A program made the position numbers and the translations under genes. From assembly GCF_026000115.1 (NCBI RefSeq), contig NZ_AP026867.1, forward strand, positions 6,549,001 through 6,613,000: a stretch of DNA of 64,000 nucleotides. The letters run 5' to 3'. The notes beneath the pieces were generated by a model. It saw only the letters and a list, made by a program, of their open reading frames with translations. It did not search any database and was not told the origin of the DNA. Position 1 is the first letter of the stretch. Each line of letters starts with the position of its first letter. Below, piece by piece: positions 6,925 through 15,236 of the stretch. The stretch comes from Aureispira anguillae. Its GTDB lineage: Bacteria; Bacteroidota; Bacteroidia; Chitinophagales; Saprospiraceae.

Positions 6925-7926
6925 TTAATTTTTTGGAGCAAATTGTCGAGCAAGTTCTTTCAAATAAGATAGCCCTTCTACTTGTTCTAACATAAAGGAT
7001 GGAAGACTATCTAGTCCCATAGAACCTGCCAAAATACCAGTAGTAATAGCGGCAATAGAATCTACGTCTCCACCTAAATAAATAGATTTTTGAAGCGCAT
7101 CAAATGCACTAGTACTGTGTTTGAGTACATAAAGAACGGCTCCTGCTGTGTATTTAGAATCAGAGGGAACTCCTTTTATTCCAGGCAAAAAATAGGGCGC
7201 TTGTATGGGTTGCTCTCCACAGAGTATGTTAAAGTCAGAGGGCTGTAGTTTTTCATAAACTCCCAAAGCATCTACGGCTATTAGATACGCTTTATATTCT
7301 TCATTAAATGCGATGGTTTGCAGGCAATAGTTGACTAATTGAGCAGGATCTCCTTTTTTGATCAACAAAAATTCGCTTGCTCTGGCAATGCATTGACTGG
7401 CTAGAATGGCGTTAATATTGGGGTGAGTTGCATTGGCATTAATAGCAGCATAAGAATTGATGAGGTCAGGATGAATTAGCCCTAAAGGAACTGCTCGCAT
7501 TGCAGGGGCATTGCCAGGGTTAGCCCTATCTCTTTGAAAATTTTGGATTTCTTTTATTGTTTTTTCCCCAGAAAAATACCAACTCATAGAGCCATGCCCA
7601 TTTCTACCATAGCCTTTTTCGAATATCCCCTTATTGTATTCTTCTTCCCATTTTTGAATCAATAAAGCTTCCGAAAAAGGTTCTGGAGCCATCAAAGCTT
7701 TGAGTAACCCAATTGTCATTTCAGTATCATCGGTATAGTCCCAAGGAGTATAATTAGTCGTGAATAGGGATTTTTGATGTTCTGGCACAGAGATCATGGC
7801 TCTAGCATTGACAAAACATGAAAAGTCTACTTTTTCTCTGATCCAATCTCTATCTTGGAATTCTACCCCAGCCCCAAAAGCATCGCCAATGGCTATTCCA
7901 ATTAATAGTTCGCTAATGTTCATCAT
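6925..7926 (-). CDS. ADP-ribosylglycohydrolase (DraG/ARH) family protein
   Basis: 333 residues, full length for the family. The metal-binding motifs are all present: IAIGDAFGAGVEF (residues 11-23), DYTDDTEMT (63-71), an ATHP turn at 166-169 and GGDVDSIAAI (285-294). Enzymes with these motifs use two magnesium ions to remove ADP-ribose from arginine, other residues or small molecules. Which substrate is used here cannot be told. The start overlaps the 3' end of the upstream alpha/beta hydrolase gene by 14 bp, so the two form an operon. The stop lies 323 bp before the RiPP precursor. A link to the RiPP cluster is possible but not shown. Confidence 0.88.
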   Translation of the reverse strand: MMNISELLIGIAIGDAFGAGVEFQDRDWIREKVDFSCFVNARAMISVPEHQKSLFTTNYTPWDYTDDTEMTIGLLKALMAPEPFSEALLIQKWEEEYNKGIFEKGYGRNGHGSMSWYFSGEKTIKEIQNFQRDRANPGNAPAMRAVPLGLIHPDLINSYAAINANATHPNINAILASQCIARASEFLLIKKGDPAQLVNYCLQTIAFNEEYKAYLIAVDALGVYEKLQPSDFNILCGEQPIQAPYFLPGIKGVPSDSKYTAGAVLYVLKHSTSAFDALQKSIYLGGDVDSIAAITTGILAGSMGLDSLPSFMLEQVEGLSYLKELARQFAPKN

Positions 7927-8827
7927 GGCTGTTTTGTGGATTCATAATTAAGCTTTCAATGCTTCTATTCATTTCTTGAGATTGAACATGAAGAGAAGGA
8001 TCTAATAAGATCGTCTTTTTTAGAGAGGGAAAGATTTTTTTTGCTCTTTTTAACATTTTAAGCCCAGGAAACATAAGGTCTTGTTTGGCTGCAATCAGTG
8101 TTATGGGCGTTTCAATACTTTTTGCTTCCGTTGTTTTTATCGTAGGAACAGGTGAAAAGTCCATTTTAAAATGCATAAAAACCTTGGCTAAAAACTGAAG
8201 GGCAAATGCATCTTTTTCAGAAAATAAGGTACTCAAAAATTTGTTGAGATAATGGCTCTTTTTGGTCAACAAATATAATTTCATAGGAATAAAAACTTTA
8301 GCCATTAATTTTAGAGGATTGCCATTAACAATATAAGCAGGAGCAGTCAAAAAAACTTCCTTGATGTTGCGCTCGTTTTGAATCAGTGTTTTTAAAATAA
8401 TAAGACCGCCTAGAGAGAATCCCACCAACGTAACATCTTTTAAGGCTAATTGATTGATTGTTTGATTGAGCCATAGCCCATAAGATTGGTCTTTCATGCT
8501 TAATCGAGTTTCTGCACTTTTGTTGGGTTGTGCAAGAACATCAACCGCAAAAACCTGATATTGTTTACTCAAGTTGGGATATACCTCTAGTGCAATAGGG
8601 GCACAGCCATTGGAGCCATGCACCAAAACCAAAGGAGGCTTGCTTGGTGCACCTGTTACAATAACGTGTGTTGTACCAAAATCTGTTTCAACGAACTGAC
8701 TGTTATATTGGATGGAAAGTTGTTCGAGTTTTTGTTGGTAAAGCGCTAAGATCTCTTTTTTGTGCTTAGGACTTGTATATAAGGAATTCATGAGCAATAA
8801 AAATTTGTATTGATGAACAAAATTCAA
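7913..8827 (-). CDS. Alpha/beta-hydrolase fold protein
   Basis: Up to 304 residues. An in-frame ATG at 8791 (MNSLYTSPKHKKEI) may be the true start, since the first 12 residues look like leader sequence. Motifs: LVHGSNG oxyanion region, nucleophile elbow VGFSLGGLI, a candidate Asp in LIAAKQDLMFPG and a late LHVQSQEM histidine. The substrate cannot be predicted. It overlaps the ADP-ribosylglycohydrolase gene and is divergent from a TetR gene. The shared 60-bp intergenic region holds two exact 18-bp repeats, so TetR control is likely. Confidence 0.8.
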   Translation of the reverse strand: MNFVHQYKFLLLMNSLYTSPKHKKEILALYQQKLEQLSIQYNSQFVETDFGTTHVIVTGAPSKPPLVLVHGSNGCAPIALEVYPNLSKQYQVFAVDVLAQPNKSAETRLSMKDQSYGLWLNQTINQLALKDVTLVGFSLGGLIILKTLIQNERNIKEVFLTAPAYIVNGNPLKLMAKVFIPMKLYLLTKKSHYLNKFLSTLFSEKDAFALQFLAKVFMHFKMDFSPVPTIKTTEAKSIETPITLIAAKQDLMFPGLKMLKRAKKIFPSLKKTILLDPSLHVQSQEMNRSIESLIMNPQNSHDEH

Positions 8828-8841
8828 GTAATTGTATAACT

Positions 8842-8859
8842 TTAGGGCAAGTTTACTAA
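8842..8859. promoter_or_regulatory. Putative TetR operator, copy 1
   Basis: TTAGGGCAAGTTTACTAA, exactly repeated 28 bp downstream. The ends (TTAG / CTAA) are dyad-symmetric, as expected for a dimeric regulator site between divergent genes. Confidence 0.55.
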
Positions 8860-8869
8860 AAATAATTAA

Positions 8870-8887
8870 TTAGGGCAAGTTTACTAA
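8870..8887. promoter_or_regulatory. Putative TetR operator, copy 2
   Basis: Second exact copy of the 18-mer. Its last base is the A of the tetR start codon, so binding would block the tetR start region. Confidence 0.55.
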
Positions 8888-9516
8888 TGAAAAATACAAA
8901 GCAAAAAATAGCAGATACGGCTAGAAAGTTATTTAATATTCATGGATATGGGCAGGTTACTTTGCGAATGATTGCGAATGATTTGGGGATGAGTTGTGGC
9001 AATCTGAACTACCATTTTAAGAAACGGGAAGATATTTTAGAGGTGTTATATTTTGAGATGGTGGCTGTGTTTGACCAAAGGGTGCTTGAATTGCCACAGC
9101 AAAAAATTTCGATGTCCTTAATTTACCAAGAAGTTCGAACTAGTATGCAACGAATGATAGCGTATCGTTTTTTCTGGACAGATATTTATAATCTATTAAG
9201 GACGAGTCCCAATATAAAAAAGCATTTTCAGCAGGTTTACGAACAGCGGATAAAAGGCTATTTGTATTTATTTGCCGAACTAAGGAAAGAGGGGTTATTA
9301 AAAACGCCCGCTTATAAAAATGAAGATCAATTTATAGGAAAACAGATGGTACATTTTAGCAATACATGGCTATATGGGATGGTACTTTATGCCAATGATT
9401 TTGGAGACGAAATACTTGAAGAAAATGTATCAAATCTTCTGGGCTTATTATATCCTTACTTAACGGCTAAAGGGCAAGAAGCATTGCAGTCTTTGGTTGC
9501 TTATTTGAAGGGGTAA
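8887..9516 (+). CDS. TetR/AcrR-family transcriptional regulator
   Basis: 209 residues. The N-terminal DNA-binding domain is typical: IADTARKLFNIHGYGQVTLRMIANDLGMSCGNLNYHFKKREDILEVLY over residues 8-56. The C-terminal ligand domain (residues ~60-209) has no recognisable signature and is longer than the helix core, with several aromatic residues. It is divergent from the alpha/beta-hydrolase and ADP-ribosylglycohydrolase operon and directly abuts the repeated 18-mer. It therefore most likely represses itself and that operon. The ligand is unknown. Confidence 0.85.
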   Translation: MKNTKQKIADTARKLFNIHGYGQVTLRMIANDLGMSCGNLNYHFKKREDILEVLYFEMVAVFDQRVLELPQQKISMSLIYQEVRTSMQRMIAYRFFWTDIYNLLRTSPNIKKHFQQVYEQRIKGYLYLFAELRKEGLLKTPAYKNEDQFIGKQMVHFSNTWLYGMVLYANDFGDEILEENVSNLLGLLYPYLTAKGQEALQSLVAYLKG

Positions 9517-9558
9517 TAATGTTATGATTTGGAGCAGAAAACGGCATTATAATAAAAA

Positions 9559-9978
9559 TTAAGAAGGAATATAAGTCATAAATATTTCAGGTGATTCCAA
9601 GGGCTTGAAACCTACTTTTTGATAGAGGGCATGTGCATCTTGCGTTCCAAGCATCCATTTTTTGACCTTATTGAGTTGTGGGTCTTGCAGTATAGCATTA
9701 ACTAAGGATAGCCCTAAGCCTTGTCCCCTGTAAGATTCCAAAATAAAAACATCCATTATATAGGCAAAAATAGCGCAATCGGAAACAACTCTAGCAAAAC
9801 CTATTTGTTGGTTTTCATGATAAACACCAAAGCAGAAAGAGTTTTTAATGCTGGCTTCTACTGTTTCAATGGTTCTACCTTTTGCCCAGTAACTTTGTTT
9901 TAAGAAAGTATGAATCATCGAAACATCAAGGCGTTCTTTATTGGTAGAAATAGAGATGTCGGGAGGTAAAGCAATCAT
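9559..9978 (-). CDS. GNAT-family N-acetyltransferase
   Basis: 139 residues. The acetyl-CoA binding motif is VFILESYRGQGLGLSLVNAIL (residues ~77-97), preceded by a FGVYHENQQIGFARVVSD beta-hairpin. Short GNATs of this kind often act on small molecules; the substrate is not predictable. It sits 6 bp downstream of batB, so it may be the last gene of the Bat operon transcript. It is convergent with the TetR gene. Confidence 0.78.
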   Translation of the reverse strand: MIALPPDISISTNKERLDVSMIHTFLKQSYWAKGRTIETVEASIKNSFCFGVYHENQQIGFARVVSDCAIFAYIMDVFILESYRGQGLGLSLVNAILQDPQLNKVKKWMLGTQDAHALYQKVGFKPLESPEIFMTYIPS

Positions 9979-9984
9979 AAATAA

Positions 9985-11004
9985 TTATTTTTCGTTTAGC
10001 CATTTACTCTTTCGGTAACTAATAAAGAATTCTACAATGAGTAAAATTAGAGCAAAAGCAACAAAAATCTGGAAATACGTTTCATAAACATCAAAATCTT
10101 GTTGTTCAAATTCTGTCTTTTCCAATTTAGACATTTTATGCTCCAATCTAGCGATAATAGCATCTACTGATGTACTTGCATCGTAAAAATTTCCACCACC
10201 ACTAGCTGCAATATTTTTGATCAAATCCGTATTCATTTTGCTATGGACAACCTGACCGCTTTTGTCCAATTGAAATTCAGAACGTCCTGAATTTTTGATT
10301 GGAATCGGGGCGCCATTTTCTGTCCCAACGCCAATGATAAAGGTTGTGACACCTTGAGCCTTGGCCGCTTTTGCAGCATCAACAGCATTTAGTTCGTGGT
10401 TTTCACCATCGGTAATAACAACCAAAGCCCGCTGTTTTTTTTCTTCCTCTTTCGCTCCTAACTCAACCACCAAGTCGATCGCCGATTCAATGGCTGTACC
10501 TTGTGTAATATCTAGTTTAGGGCTAGCCGTCTGAATGAATAATTGAGCAGCAGCATAATCTGTTGTTAAAGGCATTTGTAAATAGGGATGTCCTGCAAAT
10601 AGAATCAGCCCAACTCGATCCCCTCGAACTGCCGTTACCAATTTTTGAGCAAACTGGCGAGCACGTTCCATGCGATTGGGCTTGAGGTCTTCCGCCCACA
10701 TACTTCTAGAAACATCCAAGGCAATAAAAATATCAACCCCTTCTCGTTTAACCGATTGAGTTTTGTTGCCGAGACGAGGATTGGCCATTGCAATCACCAA
10801 AAAGGCAAAGGCAAACATAATAATGCCAAATTTTAGCGGTCGCTTAAGCCTAGAGATATTGGGAGCGAGCCGCTCTAAACCTAGTAATGCACCAAAATGT
10901 TCTCGTAGTTTATTATTGTGCAAGGTAATGGCAATAAACAAAGCTATGAGTACTGGTATGCAAAAAAGCAAATAAAAATAATTGGGTTGTTCAAAATGGA
11001 ACAT
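9985..11004 (-). CDS. batB: BatB-type von Willebrand factor A membrane protein
   Basis: 339 residues. Two N-terminal membrane helices (residues ~8-28 and ~58-76) and one C-terminal helix (~307-328) flank a periplasmic or cytoplasmic VWA domain with an intact MIDAS (DVSRSMWAED, then TDGENHE). This is the aerotolerance-type Bat arrangement. It follows the BatA-type gene by 2 bp and shares its layout. Bat proteins are linked to stress tolerance and envelope integrity, and MoxR-type ATPases may assemble or activate them; the mechanism is not settled. The A/B assignment rests on gene order. Confidence 0.8.
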   Translation of the reverse strand: MFHFEQPNYFYLLFCIPVLIALFIAITLHNNKLREHFGALLGLERLAPNISRLKRPLKFGIIMFAFAFLVIAMANPRLGNKTQSVKREGVDIFIALDVSRSMWAEDLKPNRMERARQFAQKLVTAVRGDRVGLILFAGHPYLQMPLTTDYAAAQLFIQTASPKLDITQGTAIESAIDLVVELGAKEEEKKQRALVVITDGENHELNAVDAAKAAKAQGVTTFIIGVGTENGAPIPIKNSGRSEFQLDKSGQVVHSKMNTDLIKNIAASGGGNFYDASTSVDAIIARLEHKMSKLEKTEFEQQDFDVYETYFQIFVAFALILLIVEFFISYRKSKWLNEK

Positions 11005-11006
11005 GG

Positions 11007-12008
11007 TTATACTATAGTTTTGAATAAGGTATTGGCTAATAAAACTTGTAAGAAAACAAATAGGATAGCGACAAAAACGAAAATATGGTATTTCTCCTGA
11101 TAGTTTCGGATGGTGGTGGTTTCTATTTTTGTACGCTCCAGTTGATCAATTTTTGCATAAATAGCTTTGAGTTGATCCATGTCTTGTGCTCTAAAATATT
11201 CACCTCCAGTTTCATTCGCAATTTTCTTGAGCAAATTCTCATCAATTTGTACAATAGACCAGTCGTAAATAAACGTTCCATTTGGACGTTGAGCCACTGG
11301 TGTTCGAGCTTGTCCTTTGGTTCCAACACCAATGGTGTAGACTTTTATGCCTAGTTTTTTGGCAGCATCGGCAGCCTGCATAGGAGAAGCATAACCAGAA
11401 TTGTTGACCCCATCCGTCAAAAGAATGATAATTTTAGATTTTGCTGTACTCTCTTTTAGGCGTTTGGTTGCATTGGCCAAGCCCATTCCTATAGCAGTAC
11501 CATTTTCGATTAAACCGCATTGCAAGGTAGCTAAAAAGGAGCGCAATATATTGTGATCGGTCGTTAATGGACATTGCGTAAAACTTTCGCCAGCAAAAAC
11601 AATTAGCCCAATTCTATCGTGTTTACGCTGAGCGACAAAATCAGAAGCCACCATTTTGGAAGCTTCTAGACGATCAGGCTTAAAATCTTTGGCAAGCATG
11701 GAGGTAGAAACATCCATTGCTAGCATAATATCAATTCCCTCAGCATTGACATTCTCTTTTTTTAGAACCGCCTGTGGGCGAGCAATTGCAATAATAAGGG
11801 CTGTAATTGCTAATAATTGCAAGAGTTGCACGAGTGGACGTGCTTTGATTTTCCAACTCTGTGGTCCTGATAATCCCTGCGTTGAAGACATGCGGACATC
11901 CGCAAAATATTCATCTTGTTTATTGTAGTACCACCAAGCCATAAAAGGTACAATGACCAATAGACCCAATAGATAAGGATTTGCAAATTCTATTCCTCCA
12001 AATGACAT
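11007..12008 (-). CDS. batA: BatA-type von Willebrand factor A membrane protein
   Basis: 333 residues. It begins MSFGGIEFANPYLLGLLVIVPFMAWWYY, the standard BatA N-terminus, with a second helix near residues 60-80 and a C-terminal helix near 310. The VWA domain has the MIDAS motif DVSTSMLAKDF and LLTDGVNNSG. It is paired with the following batB-type gene, 2 bp apart. The region between the stop of the upstream BatD-like gene and this start is 27 bp. Role: a membrane-anchored metal-ion adhesion domain, presumably a scaffold acted on by the MoxR ATPase encoded first in this operon. Confidence 0.82.
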   Translation of the reverse strand: MSFGGIEFANPYLLGLLVIVPFMAWWYYNKQDEYFADVRMSSTQGLSGPQSWKIKARPLVQLLQLLAITALIIAIARPQAVLKKENVNAEGIDIMLAMDVSTSMLAKDFKPDRLEASKMVASDFVAQRKHDRIGLIVFAGESFTQCPLTTDHNILRSFLATLQCGLIENGTAIGMGLANATKRLKESTAKSKIIILLTDGVNNSGYASPMQAADAAKKLGIKVYTIGVGTKGQARTPVAQRPNGTFIYDWSIVQIDENLLKKIANETGGEYFRAQDMDQLKAIYAKIDQLERTKIETTTIRNYQEKYHIFVFVAILFVFLQVLLANTLFKTIV

Positions 12009-12035
12009 ATAATTGCGCTATTATAGTTTTAATCG

Positions 12036-12989
12036 TTAATTGCTTACTTGTTTGGCTTCTTCTTCTAGTATTGCTTGGATTGAATGAATCAACTCAAAAC
12101 AGAGGCTAAGCGCTTTTTTATTGGCAATATCTAAAGGAGATGCCTTGGCATATTTAATCAAATCAGCATGCTCTAGAACCGTTTTAAATTCGTCATACAA
12201 TGATTTTTTTAGCAAATAGTGCCCTTTTATCTTGGGCATAAATTCACTGGTAGGTCGTTCTAGTGCCTTGATTTTGAAACGCCCATTGATATAGGTTCTT
12301 AAAATCAATGATATGCTGGTGTGATATTCTTTGGTTTTGTTTTGTTCCAAGAAGTTATTGGCTTCTAAGGCAGCCAACTGTTCGAGTGCAATTTCTTCTG
12401 CGGTCTTTGGGACAATCGCTTTTGACCGTTTCTGGCGTTGCGTAAAGACATAAAAAGCAAGAAAGGCTAGAGCAAGCATGAGCAGCGCAAGCACAACAGG
12501 ATGCGTAAAAAAAGAATATAAATGATCTAAAAAGTTGGCTTCTTCTGCCAAAATTGTCTTAATATCTGCGACATAAGTACTATCTCCTGTAACCTCTGGT
12601 GCTAAGACCGTAAGCATTAGCGGTGCTGATTTTATCTCAACGGTTGTTTTGTTTTTGGGATAGGAAAAAACCAGCTCTGGAATTTGATAAGAGCCAGGTT
12701 CCCAAGCCGTCAAAAGAATTGTTTGTTGATAAGTATCATTTACATCCCCTTGAATTAAGGTAGATTTTTGCTGATCAATTAATTCTAACTTTTCTTTGTC
12801 TAATAGATCATTTATTGTAGGAAACGAAAAAGGAGTACCCGCAGGAACATTAACCACCAATTGCATGCTGACCTGATCGCCAATCAAAAAAGATGTACTG
12901 TCCATAAAAATATTAGCCTGCCCATTGCCTTGGGCACAAAGCCCCCAAGAATAAATGACCAACAATAGATATAAATAGTGTTTTAGCAT
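12036..12989 (-). CDS. BatD-like secreted/membrane protein
   Basis: 317 residues. Signal peptide MLKHYLYLLLVIYSWGLCAQ, then a beta-rich periplasmic domain (residues ~25-135, with WEPGSYQIPELVF resembling the oxygen-tolerance BatD repeats), one membrane helix (~165-183) and a helical cytoplasmic tail (~200-317). This is the usual third partner of BatA/BatB in Bacteroidota operons, here placed before batA rather than after batB. No enzymatic motif is seen. It is 2 bp from the DUF58 gene upstream. Confidence 0.68.
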   Translation of the reverse strand: MLKHYLYLLLVIYSWGLCAQGNGQANIFMDSTSFLIGDQVSMQLVVNVPAGTPFSFPTINDLLDKEKLELIDQQKSTLIQGDVNDTYQQTILLTAWEPGSYQIPELVFSYPKNKTTVEIKSAPLMLTVLAPEVTGDSTYVADIKTILAEEANFLDHLYSFFTHPVVLALLMLALAFLAFYVFTQRQKRSKAIVPKTAEEIALEQLAALEANNFLEQNKTKEYHTSISLILRTYINGRFKIKALERPTSEFMPKIKGHYLLKKSLYDEFKTVLEHADLIKYAKASPLDIANKKALSLCFELIHSIQAILEEEAKQVSN

Positions 12990-12991
12990 CT

Positions 12992-13861
12992 TTAGCTTCG
13001 TCTTTCTTTAAAGAATTTTATTAAAATACTCAAATAGGGCTGATTGGTAGCCACGCTCATTACATCAGCATTATTGCGTAAGAATGTTTTCTTAAAATAA
13101 TCCAGATTGTTATGATACCAATTGTTATAGTTATTTCGAACGGCTTCAGAAGAAGTGTCTACCCAATTGGTCTGTCCTGTTTCGGCATCTATCATTGGCA
13201 ACAAGCCAACATTCGGCATTTCAACCTCTAAAGGATCATAGATATGAATGCCAATGGTATCGTGTCTATTGGCTGCCAGTTTGATGGCATTATTATAGTC
13301 TTGGCACATAAAATCAGAAAGGACAAAAGCGGTACAACGTTTACTAATAATATTGGTTAAATACTTTAGAGGTTCATTGAGATTGGTTTTAGCTTGACTT
13401 GGTTTGGCATAAATCATATCCCTAAGAATGCGTAGAATATGCGCTTTTCCTTTTTTGGGGGGAATGAAGTTTTCCACTTTGTCAGAGAAAAATATAGCTC
13501 CTACTTTGTCATTATTGGCACTTGCCGAAAAAGCTAAGGTTGCTGCAATTTCAGTGGCAATTTCCATTTTATTTTGATAGGTAGTGCCAAAAAAGGCAGA
13601 ACCACTAACATCTATTAATAACATAAATGTCAATTCTCGTTCCTCTTCAAATACCTTGACATAAGGCTCATTGGTACGAGCGGTAACATTCCAATCAATA
13701 TTTCGAACATCATCTCCATACTGATATTGACGAACCTCACTAAAAGACATGCCTCGCCCCTTAAATCGGGTTTTGTAAGTACCCGAAAACACTTGGTTGG
13801 ACAAGCCCCTCGTTTTGATTTCTATTTTACGAACTTTTTTTAGTAATTCTTTTATCGTCAT
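12992..13861 (-). CDS. DUF58-domain protein
   Basis: 289 residues. The DUF58 core is clear: GRGMSFSEVRQYQYGDDVRNIDWNVTARTNEPYVKVFEEERE (residues ~35-76) followed by a VWA-like strand with LLIDVSGSAFFG. DUF58 proteins almost always accompany a MoxR ATPase, as here. No membrane helix is seen, so it is cytoplasmic. The gene is separated by 30 bp from the paralogous membrane protein pair upstream, and it abuts the BatD-like gene. Confidence 0.85.
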   Translation of the reverse strand: MTIKELLKKVRKIEIKTRGLSNQVFSGTYKTRFKGRGMSFSEVRQYQYGDDVRNIDWNVTARTNEPYVKVFEEERELTFMLLIDVSGSAFFGTTYQNKMEIATEIAATLAFSASANNDKVGAIFFSDKVENFIPPKKGKAHILRILRDMIYAKPSQAKTNLNEPLKYLTNIISKRCTAFVLSDFMCQDYNNAIKLAANRHDTIGIHIYDPLEVEMPNVGLLPMIDAETGQTNWVDTSSEAVRNNYNNWYHNNLDYFKKTFLRNNADVMSVATNQPYLSILIKFFKERRS

Positions 13862-13891
13862 AAATATATAAGTACCAGCACTTGGTCGATT

Positions 13892-14557
13892 TTAAAAAAT
13901 AAAAAATACGACTGCTAAGTTGATAGCAGCAATAATAAAAAAGTTAGTTAGAGAAGGTTGCGCTAATTCACTCATTTTAGCATCTAACAATTCAAATACA
14001 TTTTGAGTAATTCGCTCTTTTACTACTTCTTTCTCGCCACCTTGTTGATATTGTTCCGTAATTAGTATAATAATGTCTTTAATGGTAGTAACAATGCCTA
14101 AACTGTTGGTAATAAAATCAGGAATTTTATCCCAAAGCGAACTGGTTTCAGCATCAAATTCTTCTTGAATTTTCTCACTGGTTATGGGGCTATCATCATT
14201 GATGATTCTATTCAAAATACCTGCAATTATATTGGCAGCAACAGGGCGAATGATCTCTTGGTAAACCTCAAAAACAATTACGAGTTGCCCATAAACATAA
14301 GCGGTATAGGCGTAGGCAGCAGGAAATACCAAAATTAGTATTACCAAACTAAACAAAAGCATGCTCCAGCTTACGACTGAAAAATAGCCCATTAAAAAGA
14401 CAAGTGCTAAAATCCAATTGATAAGCACACCAGAGCCAATCAAAAAAAGCACAGAAAAAGACGAAAGGGCTTTTTTGATTAGTGCCCAAGGCTTTATTTG
14501 CTGCTCAATTTTTTCTATTGCAACATTGATTTCATTTTCTTCAGTAGACATAGGCAC
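13892..14557 (-). CDS. Hypothetical membrane protein, paralogue 2 of a tandem pair
   Basis: 221 residues and a clear paralogue of the gene just upstream. The shared blocks are ALIKKALSSF, a Gly-rich IGSGVLINWILALVFLMGYFSVVSW, then PAAYAYTAYVYGQ, IRPVAA and a C-terminal SELAQPSLTNFFIIAAINLAVVFFIF. About three or four membrane helices are expected, with an amphipathic stretch around residues 125-195. I do not recognise a family. Its position within the MoxR-DUF58-Bat operon suggests it serves that complex. The start could be residue 3 (MSTEEN). Confidence 0.68.
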   Translation of the reverse strand: MPMSTEENEINVAIEKIEQQIKPWALIKKALSSFSVLFLIGSGVLINWILALVFLMGYFSVVSWSMLLFSLVILILVFPAAYAYTAYVYGQLVIVFEVYQEIIRPVAANIIAGILNRIINDDSPITSEKIQEEFDAETSSLWDKIPDFITNSLGIVTTIKDIIILITEQYQQGGEKEVVKERITQNVFELLDAKMSELAQPSLTNFFIIAAINLAVVFFIF

Positions 14558-14567
14558 GTAGGGAGGA

Positions 14568-15233
14568 TTAGAATAAAAAATATAAAGTAATTAAATTGAC
14601 TGCCGCAACAATATAAAAGGGGATTAAAGAAGGCTCCATTAATTCAGACATCTGTAAATCTAAAGACTCAAAAAAACTGTGCATGGCTTTTTGCTTTACA
14701 GCTTCTTTTTCTGCTCCTGATTGTCGTTGGGCTTTTACAATTTTTATAATGTCTCCACTGGTAAAGAAAATCTGAAAGTAAGCACGGATAAAATCGGGCA
14801 GTTGCTCCAAAAAATGTTTTTTTCGCTCTTCGACTTCCTTAACAATTTTACTTTCATTTACTTCGCTAGCCTCTTCGGGATTATCTACTAAGAAAGAATC
14901 TAAGGTTCGGCTGAATACCTTGGCTGCAATCGGACGAATGCCTTCTTTGTAGGCTTCCCAAAACAAAACAGATTGCCCGTAAGAATAGGCAAAAAACAAA
15001 TAAAGAGCAGGAAAGATTAAAATCATCAATAGTAGCCCAAGGATAAACCACAACCAAGAAGTAGCACTAAAGTATCCCACTAAAAAAACAACTGCCATAA
15101 TCCAATTGATGACAAATCCTGCCCCAATCATAAGGACAATAAAAAAAGAAGACAATGCCTTTTTTATTAATTTTAAGGGGCTGCTAAACGCTTCCAGTTG
15201 TTTTATTTCATCTGTATATAAATCCTCATTCAT
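14568..15233 (-). CDS. Hypothetical membrane protein, paralogue 1 of a tandem pair
   Basis: 221 residues, the same length as the following gene and sharing its whole layout: LIKKALSSFFIVLMIGAGFVINWIMAVVFLVGYFSATSW near the N-terminus, PALYLFFAYSYGQ, IRPIAAKVF, then a charged middle and SELMEPSLIPFYIVAAVNLITLYFLF at the end. The duplication is old, since identity is moderate and the gap is 10 bp. Membrane topology and operon position are the only clues to function. It is separated by 3 bp from the GNAT gene upstream. Confidence 0.68.
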   Translation of the reverse strand: MNEDLYTDEIKQLEAFSSPLKLIKKALSSFFIVLMIGAGFVINWIMAVVFLVGYFSATSWLWFILGLLLMILIFPALYLFFAYSYGQSVLFWEAYKEGIRPIAAKVFSRTLDSFLVDNPEEASEVNESKIVKEVEERKKHFLEQLPDFIRAYFQIFFTSGDIIKIVKAQRQSGAEKEAVKQKAMHSFFESLDLQMSELMEPSLIPFYIVAAVNLITLYFLF

Positions 15234-15236
15234 AAT

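Noticed and set aside
6762-6953. 63-codon minus-strand frame between the ADP-ribosylglycohydrolase and the precursor.
   Set aside because: It starts inside the end of the previous gene, has a Leu/Lys/Phe-rich composition expected from AT-rich DNA and no ribosome site or core-like sequence.
10645-11928. Plus-strand frames opposite batA and batB.
   Set aside because: Antisense shadows of genes with intact VWA motifs.
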